21,474 nt of DNA from Zygnema circumcarinatum (Eukaryota; Streptophyta; Zygnematophyceae; Zygnematales; Zygnemataceae), in the NCBI GenBank assembly GCA_037447605.1, contig CM074818.1, positions 568,221-589,694 on the forward strand. The letters are read 5' to 3'. The translations under genes and the position numbers were made by a program. Below are positions 16,830 through 21,474 of this stretch, piece after piece; position 1 is the first letter of the stretch; each line of letters starts with the position of its first letter. The notes beneath the pieces were generated by a model. That model was not told the DNA's origin, did no database searches, and was given only the letters and a program-made list of their open reading frames with translations.

Positions 16830-17345
16830 CATGGGGGGCATGAGGGGCCACGGAGGAGCGTGGGGGAGCATGGGGGGGGGGGGGGCATGGGGGGGCATGG
16901 GGAATGGGGGGAGCATGAGGCATGGGGGGGCATGGGGAATGGGGAAGCATGAGGCATAGGGGGGCATGGGGGGGCATGGGGAATGGGGGGAGCATGAGGC
17001 ATTGGGGGGCATGGGAGAGCATGGGGGGCCATGGGGAATGGGGGAGCATGGGGCATGGGGGGGCATGGGGAATGGGGGAGCATGAGGCATGGGGGGGCAT
17101 GGGGAATGGGCATGGGGGGCCATGGGGAATGGGGGAGCATGAGGCATGGGGGGGCATGGGGAATGGGGGAGCATGAGGCATGGGGGGGCATGGGGAATGG
17201 GGGAGCATGGGGAATGGGGGGGCATGGGGAATGGGGGGAGCATGAGGCATTGGGGGGCATGGGAGAGCATGGGGGGCCATGGGGAATGGGGGAGCATGAG
17301 GCATGAGCGGGCATGGGGAAGCATACGGAGACATGGGTCATGGGG
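16830..17345 (+). repeat. G-rich GGGGCATGGGGAATGG array
   Basis: Units of GGGGGGCATGGGGAATGG and GGAGCATGAGGCATGG repeat for about 510 bases. A longer block (GAGCATGAGGCATTGGGGGG and the following ~70 bases) appears near 16990 and again near 17239. It is similar in style to, but distinct from, the ATGGGGTC arrays of kinase intron 2. Long frames in either strand (Met-Gly-Gly-His or Pro-His-Ala) are repeat artefacts. Confidence 0.92.
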
Positions 17346-17612
17346 CAGTGCAGATGGGTGGGTAGGTCCTCACATCACATGGGCATCCCAATGTCGCGAG
17401 AAAATGCAGCCCTTTCATAATTTTGCACCATCCCCATCCACATTTGCATCCTACCTATTCCAAACCACATCCCAACATCCACATCAGACCATCGCATGCA
17501 CATTCGCATCCGCCACATCCTCACATCTCCACCCTCAAACGATGGGCTGCTTGTCGAGGTGCAGGCGGAGATCATATGGGTGTACCTCTCCCTCTCTCCC
17601 TCCGTCGAGCAG

Positions 17613-17771
17613 CTCCAAAACAACGAAGTCGTCACTTTCCGCGCAACGCAGGAAATTCGCCAAAATGTGGGCCCCAAGTTCGACAAGCTGCTCGGCAACA
17701 TCAAAGAAATCGCCGCACAAAACCAAAAACTGTTAACGGAACTGAAGGAGCAGACGGAGCTCCATCACAAG
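17613..17771 (+). CDS. Coiled-coil exon, copy 1
   Basis: 53 codons, symmetric phase 0, reading LQNNEVVTFRATQEIRQNVG, then FDKLLGNIKEIAAQNQKLLT and ELKEQTELHHK. Heptad-like hydrophobic spacing and high Gln/Lys/Glu suggest a stem coiled coil. The acceptor is GAGCAG after a CT tract and the donor GTGAGG. The open frame extends further upstream, so the start of copy 1 could be earlier. Confidence 0.7.
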
Positions 17772-18573
17772 GTGAGGGGAGACATTGAAATTACTTCAAC
17801 AACAAACCCTCAACTAGTTTCAAACTTCGAAAATTGTGAGCTTCTTTTGGTTTTTTAATCTCAACAGCTTATATATGTACCCATTTTGATGCAAGTTCTA
17901 GCATTTAGGTTGTCTCTCTCGCTTCCTCTCTCTCTCCCTCCCTCTCTCCCTCCGTCGAGCAGCTCCAAAACAACGAAGTCGTCACTTTCCGCGCAACGCA
18001 GGAAATTCGCCAAAATGTGGGCCCCAAGTTCGACAAGCTGCTCGGCAACATCAAAGAAATCGCCGCACAAAACCAAAAACTGTTAACGGAACTGAAGGAG
18101 CAGACGGAGCTCCATCACAAGGTGAGGGGAGACATTGAAATTACTTCAACAACAAACCCTCAACTAGTTTCAAACTTCGAAAATTGTGAGCTTCTTTTGG
18201 TTTTTTAATCTCAACAGCTTATATATGTACCCATTTTGATGCAAGTTCTAGCATTTAGGTTGTCTCTCTCGCTTCCTCTCTCTCCCTCCCTCTCTCCCCT
18301 CCCTCTCTCTCGCTCCCTTTTGCTCTCTTTCTCCCTCTCTCTCTCTCGCGGACAATGTTTGTAGATAAATTTCAATAGTTGGTCATGAAAATGTTTGGGG
18401 CATGTGTTAGCTTCTTGCAGAGCTCAACCCTCGAACACTTTCGGAAGGTTCCGACGAACCTTCCGAGTCCTGTGGGCGGCAAAAGGACTCTGGGCGGGCG
18501 GGAACCATTCATTGGCAACCAGCTCCGGAAAAATTTCTATTGGCTCTTTGCACTGGCGGGCAGGTGGGGCTAT

Positions 18574-18621
<48 letters not shown>

Positions 18622-21224
18622 CCTCCCTCGTCTTTCTCCCCCCCCTCCTTCTCCCCCTCCCTTCGTTTTTTCCCTTTCTTATAGGGCTTTCATGCGCTCT
18701 TTGGCTTGACCTAATAGAAAGAATGTTGTTGTAGATTTCGTGGACGAAATGTTGCTCTCTTTTCATGACCACCATACCTTGAAATTGATGTTCTTTTGTG
18801 TAGGGACATATGAAAGCTCTCTTTCCCTCTCTCTCTCTCAGTCTTTCTCACTCTCTCCCCCCCTCTCTATCCCTCTCTCTCTCTCCCTCTCTCCCTCTCT
18901 CCCTCTCTCCCTCTCTCCCTCTCCCCCACCTCCCTATCCCTCTATATGTATCCGTACATTTGTATGATGGAGATGATTTAGGGGTTTTGGGCATTCAGAT
19001 GAGCAACCGGCTGATGTGCCTTCGCCAGAACATGGTCGATGCGGCGGTTTTGAATCGAACTCTCATTCTTCCAACGAAGGAGCTCGACTACGACTACACT
19101 CGCCTTCTCGATTTTGAGCATTTTAAGGTGAGTTGAATCATTTCTTAACTATATGAAGTCTCACTCCTCGTTTCATGACATCACAAACCTCAACGAATGT
19201 AAAAAAAAAACCACCACTTTTTGTTTGTCTCTAAACCCTAATCCTTTAAAGCCCTGAACACTCCAAAACCCTAAAATTTCGGAACCCTACAAACGTCTTC
19301 CGTTTCAAGATCTCAGATTGGTTACATTGCACTGTTATTTGTTGCACATGGAACCCTTCAGTTTGTGGGGAATTTTCCGTTGAGCGCTGTAACGGATTTT
19401 GGGTGCATGTGAACTGGGTTAGGGCAGAGCTGCTTCGGAGACAACTCTCTTATTACAGCGGAGGAGTTTAAGGCTCTGCCAGCAAGTAAGGGAAGTCTGC
19501 ATGTGGACGGCTTTCTGTGCCACATACAGTCGTGGCAACCGGACAATTTCTGCATTAACTTTATGAAGAGGCTTCAAAAGGTATGTTTGAGTACAATTTA
19601 TGCTGAATTAATGTCCTCTCTCCATTTTTTTGTATTCGTTTCTTTTGATTGTTTTTATCATCGTTTATTTTGGACCCGTTTCTCAGCTTTTGCAGCTCCC
19701 TCGAAATCCCTTCTTGGTGACCTGTACCTACCTTTCGATTCTTTCTCGGACTCTCTTGGTTCTTCTCTCCTCTCCTCCCAATCTCTCCCTCGTTCAATCC
19801 CTCTCACTATCTCCCCCCACCTCCCATTCCTCTACCCTCTCACCTTCCCCTTCCCTTCTCCTCTCCCTTTCCTTCCTCCTGCCCGTCTCTCCCTCCTCCC
19901 GAACGCCGTCCCTCGACTCCCTCTGTCCCCCCTTCCCCCTTCCCCTCCCTCTCTCGCTCCCCACTTTCCCCCCCCCCTCTCCACCTCCACCCTTCCCCTC
20001 CCCAATCCCCCATTCCCCCCATCCCCCCCTTCCCCTCCCTCCCCCTCTCTCCCTCACCCACCCTCTCCTCTTCCCTCTAACCACCTCATCCTCTCCGCCT
20101 CCCTCCCTTCCCCCCAATCTCCCCTGCCCTCCCTCCCTTTCCCCCTCTTCTCCCGCTCCCTCCCTCCCCTCCCTCTCCCCTTCCACTCCCCCTCCCCCTC
20201 CCTTCCCCCCCCTCCCCCCCTCTCCCTCCCTCCCCCCCTCTCCCTCACCCACCCTCTCCTCCCCCCATCCCACGCAGGACCTCGGCGCCACCTTCTCCCC
20301 AAACCCCGAAATCGTGCACCCCCCTCCTCGCTTCTCCATGAAGATCGGCGCGTTGCGTAAAAAATACGAAAAAAACACTTCTCCGAAAGTGCTTGCTTTC
20401 GGGAACATGTTCGGCATGGCCTTGAAGGACATGCCTCTCAACAGCCCCCGCGGAGGGCCCCTCTACGCCCCCCCCCACTGCCTCTCCCTCCTTCAGCCGA
20501 GTCAGCGCATACTGCAGGCAGCGAGGGGCTTTTGCAACACGCTCTTGGGGACAAGGTTTATAGGTGGGTGGATGGGAGAAACTGAACCTAAACATAGACA
20601 TGAACATATGAACATTACCATTAGGATGTTTGTTGAAGGAGAATGATAGTGCACCCCCCCATTTTAGATATCCCACCCCCCTTTTTGAAAGTTTTGAGAA
20701 AGGGGGTGAAATATCCAAAACAGGGGGCGGGGGGGGGGGGGGTAACCCAAAACAGGAGAGCAAAATTTTCAAAAAAGGGGGTGGGATATCCAAAATAGGG
20801 GGTGCAATATCATTCTCACTCGAAAGGTAAACATAGGTTTGACCAATGGTTGGATTTGACCAATGCATGTTGGTTCTATAGTCCTCTCTCTCTCTCCCAC
20901 TCTCTCTCTCTTTCTCTCTCCCACTCTCTCTCTCTCTTCCCCCTCAATCCCTCTCGCTCGCCATAAAACCACTCAAGTTTCCAAAGACCTAGAACTTATA
21001 GAAAACCTAATTGCCATAACGGACCCTAATAATGCATTCAACACCTCCTACATCCCTAATGAAAAAATAAAAACCATCAAAAATGCTTCCCACATGCGCA
21101 CACATCGACTTTTCTCGTGCATGTTTCTGCAGCCGTGCATTTGAGGAGGGGCGACTTCTTCCAGCACTGCCTCGAGGGCGATGCCAAGCTCCGCAAGCCC
21201 CCCTGCTTTCTGCCCATCACTCAG
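17613..21224 (+). CDS. GDP-fucose O-fucosyltransferase-like gene, partial
   Basis: Exons: 17613-17771 (coiled coil), 17963-18121 (duplicate), 18421 to ~18559/18563, 18999-19127 (possibly from 18982), 19428-19580, 20278-20563, 21133-21224. It continues beyond the window; the 5' end is unresolved. MSNRLMCLRQNMVDAAVLNR, then TLILPTKELDYDY and LLDFEHF, correspond to the N-terminal donor-fold motif of plant O-fucosyltransferase-like proteins. VLAFGNMFGMALKDMP and FIAVHLRRGDFFQHC, the signature HLRRGDF with its basic residues, fit the GDP-fucose-binding region. Family members act in the Golgi or ER lumen. Acceptor substrate unknown. Phases join except between the exon near 18560 and the one near 18999: either a GC donor at 18560 joined to 18982, or a missed microexon. 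The CT-rich introns resemble those of the kinase gene. Confidence 0.8.
17963..18121 (+). CDS. Coiled-coil exon, copy 2
   Basis: Same sequence as copy 1, with the same splice sites. Because the exon is symmetric (159 nt, phase 0), including one or both copies keeps the frame into the exon at 18421 (SSTLEHF). Either tandem inclusion or mutually exclusive use would be possible. Confidence 0.7.
18421..18563 (+). CDS. O-fucosyltransferase exon before the donor-fold motif
   Basis: Reads SSTLEHFRKVPTNLPSPVGG, then KRTLGG, REPFIGNQLRKNFYWLFALAG. The FYWLFALAG strand probably corresponds to the first strand (YLLY..GG) of the glycosyltransferase fold. The acceptor is TTCTTGCAG. The 3' limit is ambiguous: GT donor at 18564 (phase 2, no matching acceptor seen) or GC donor at 18560 (phase 1, compatible with 18982). 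Confidence 0.65.
18564..18981 (+). repeat. CT-rich intron region
   Basis: (CT)n lies at about 18577-18615 and a (CTCTCC)n-type run at about 18825-18925, with ordinary sequence between 18690 and 18815 that could hide a microexon. I could not identify one. Confidence 0.7.
18999..19127 (+). CDS. O-fucosyltransferase exon with MSNRL...NRTLILP motif
   Basis: 43 codons in phase 0. The stretch SNRLMCLRQN....A..LNRTLILP and DFEHF is characteristic of O-fucosyltransferase-like proteins. The acceptor is CATTCAG (or TTTAG at 18981) and the donor GTGAGT. Confidence 0.85.
19428..19580 (+). CDS. O-fucosyltransferase exon
   Basis: 51 codons, phase 0: CFGDNSLITAEEFKALPASK, then GSLHVDGFLCHIQSWQPDNF and CINFMKRLQK. 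Continues the family pattern after FEHF (conserved Cys and the ITxEEF segment). The donor is GTATGT. The preceding intron contains AAACCCTAA-like motifs near 19230-19290. Confidence 0.82.
19745..20270 (+). repeat. Pyrimidine-rich intron segment
   Basis: About 525 bases of mixed CCCTCC, CCCTTCC and CCCCTCT, ending in CCCACGCAG. No clear period. The long Ser/Pro open frames are artefacts. Confidence 0.85.
20278..20563 (+). CDS. O-fucosyltransferase exon, central catalytic region
   Basis: 95 codons plus one base. It contains VLAFGNMFGMALKDMPLN and CLSLLQPSQRILQAARGF, corresponding to the C..LLxPSxRI..AA..F helix that precedes the HLRRGDF strand in this family. The donor is GTGGGT in phase 1. 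The frame is fixed by the match to the next exon. Confidence 0.85.
20639..20817. mobile_element. Foldback / MITE-like inverted-repeat element in an intron
   Basis: The left arm (20639-20696, beginning GAGAATGATAGTGCACCCCC) and the reverse complement of the right arm (20761-20817, GAGAATGATATTGCACCCCC) match with only a few differences. The centre carries a further AAATATCCAAAACAGGGGG unit and a G homopolymer (~20726-20741). There is no coding capacity and no clear target-site duplication. The structure suggests a non-autonomous foldback transposon. Transposition is inferred. Confidence 0.65.
21133..21224 (+). CDS. O-fucosyltransferase exon with HLRRGDF
   Basis: Two bases complete the Ala codon, then VHLRRGDFFQHCLEGDAKLR and KPPCFLPITQ. 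A(V/L)HLRRGDF is the GDP-fucose-contacting signature of the family. The donor is CAG before GTAAGG. Downstream exons lie outside the window. Confidence 0.88.
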
Positions 21225-21474
21225 GTAAGGCCGACATCACTCGACATAGAATATGTTATGCACATGAATGACATACCTTCTGTTATGTACATGATGTGCT
21301 AGATGGGATAGAGCTTCCTCTCTCTCTCTCTCTCCCTTTCTTCTCTACCTTTCCCTCTCCATCTCCCCTCTCCCACAAATGGCCAAGTGGTTTTTGAAAT
21401 TTCAATACAAACGTTCTTTTTTTCTCCCCCTCCCCCTCCCCCTCCCTCTCCCTCCCTCTCCCTCCCTCTCCCCC
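21225..21474 (+). other. Start of the following intron
   Basis: GTAAGG donor, ordinary sequence to ~21315, then CT-rich sequence and a terminal run of CCCCCT and CCCTCT units (21424-21474). No coding exon seen. Confidence 0.6.

Larger units (their letters stand above)
17591..18290 (+). repeat. 350-bp exact tandem duplication carrying one exon
   Basis: 17591-17940 and 17941-18290 are the same by eye from CCTCTCTCCCTCCGTCGAG through the 159-base coding segment, the following intron piece and into the CT tract. They diverge only when the CT microsatellite differs in length near 18280. Junctions lie in CT microsatellite, as expected for unequal exchange or slippage there. Confidence 0.92.

Noticed and set aside
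16620-17341. Pro/His/Met-rich frames of over 230 residues on the minus strand
   Set aside because: They translate the GGGGCATGG array and match no domain.
19630-20277. Upstream extension of the O-fucosyltransferase exon into a Pro/Ser-rich region
   Set aside because: The sequence is pyrimidine repeat ending in a good acceptor (CACGCAG), and homology to the family begins only at about 20278.

Overview
The window reads as nuclear DNA of a streptophyte (land plant or charophyte green alga). The main gene is a cytokinin-receptor-type CHASE hybrid histidine kinase split by 14 spliceosomal introns. Several introns contain plant-type telomere-like motifs (CCCTAAA/TTTAGGG), and coding exons are GC-rich compared with intergenic DNA. 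The extreme microsatellite load inside introns, and the divergence of the protein from the angiosperm receptors I remember, make an early-diverging lineage (for example a zygnematophycean alga or a bryophyte) my best guess. The species cannot be fixed from sequence alone.

Layout, all on the + strand. (1) 1-1679: upstream DNA with no gene I can support, ending in a 42-bp tandem pair carrying TGACGTCA elements just before the first ATG. (2) 1680-14881: a 15-exon gene. The coding length is 3801 nt, or 1266 aa plus stop, and every exon phase joins. Domain order is TM1 - CHASE - TM2 - HisKA (His409) - HATPase_c - degenerate receiver - canonical receiver (Asp1172). One intron is GC-AG; the others are GT-AG. 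Introns hold a (CT)-rich minisatellite (intron 1), G-rich ATGGGGTC arrays plus a perfect 16-bp array and a truncated copy of exon 3 (intron 2), a 1.5-kb GGGGA-type polypurine tract (intron 7), and telomere-like repeats in both orientations (introns 3, 5, 13, 14). (3) 14882-16461: downstream/intergenic DNA with CT minisatellites, a CCAAT-motif cluster and a GTAC cluster. (4) 16462-16665: four copies of a 51-bp unit, each with TGACGTC(A), immediately upstream of a candidate signal-anchor exon. (5) 16830-17345: a G-rich GGGGCATGG array. (6) 17613-21224 and beyond: a second gene, partial in this window, encoding a GDP-fucose O-fucosyltransferase-like protein. Its coiled-coil exon is duplicated exactly within a 350-bp tandem repeat, and one intron contains a foldback (MITE-like) element.

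The two genes need not act together. The first should perceive an adenine-type ligand in the endomembrane lumen and feed a His-Asp-His-Asp phosphorelay. The second should be a secretory-pathway glycosyltransferase. Their proximal promoters share tandemly repeated TGACGTCA elements at a similar distance from the (candidate) start codon. Some duplications (exon 3 copy, coiled-coil exon) could be real microsatellite-mediated events or long-read assembly artefacts. The single-base homopolymer differences between the exon 3 copies make the artefact explanation serious.
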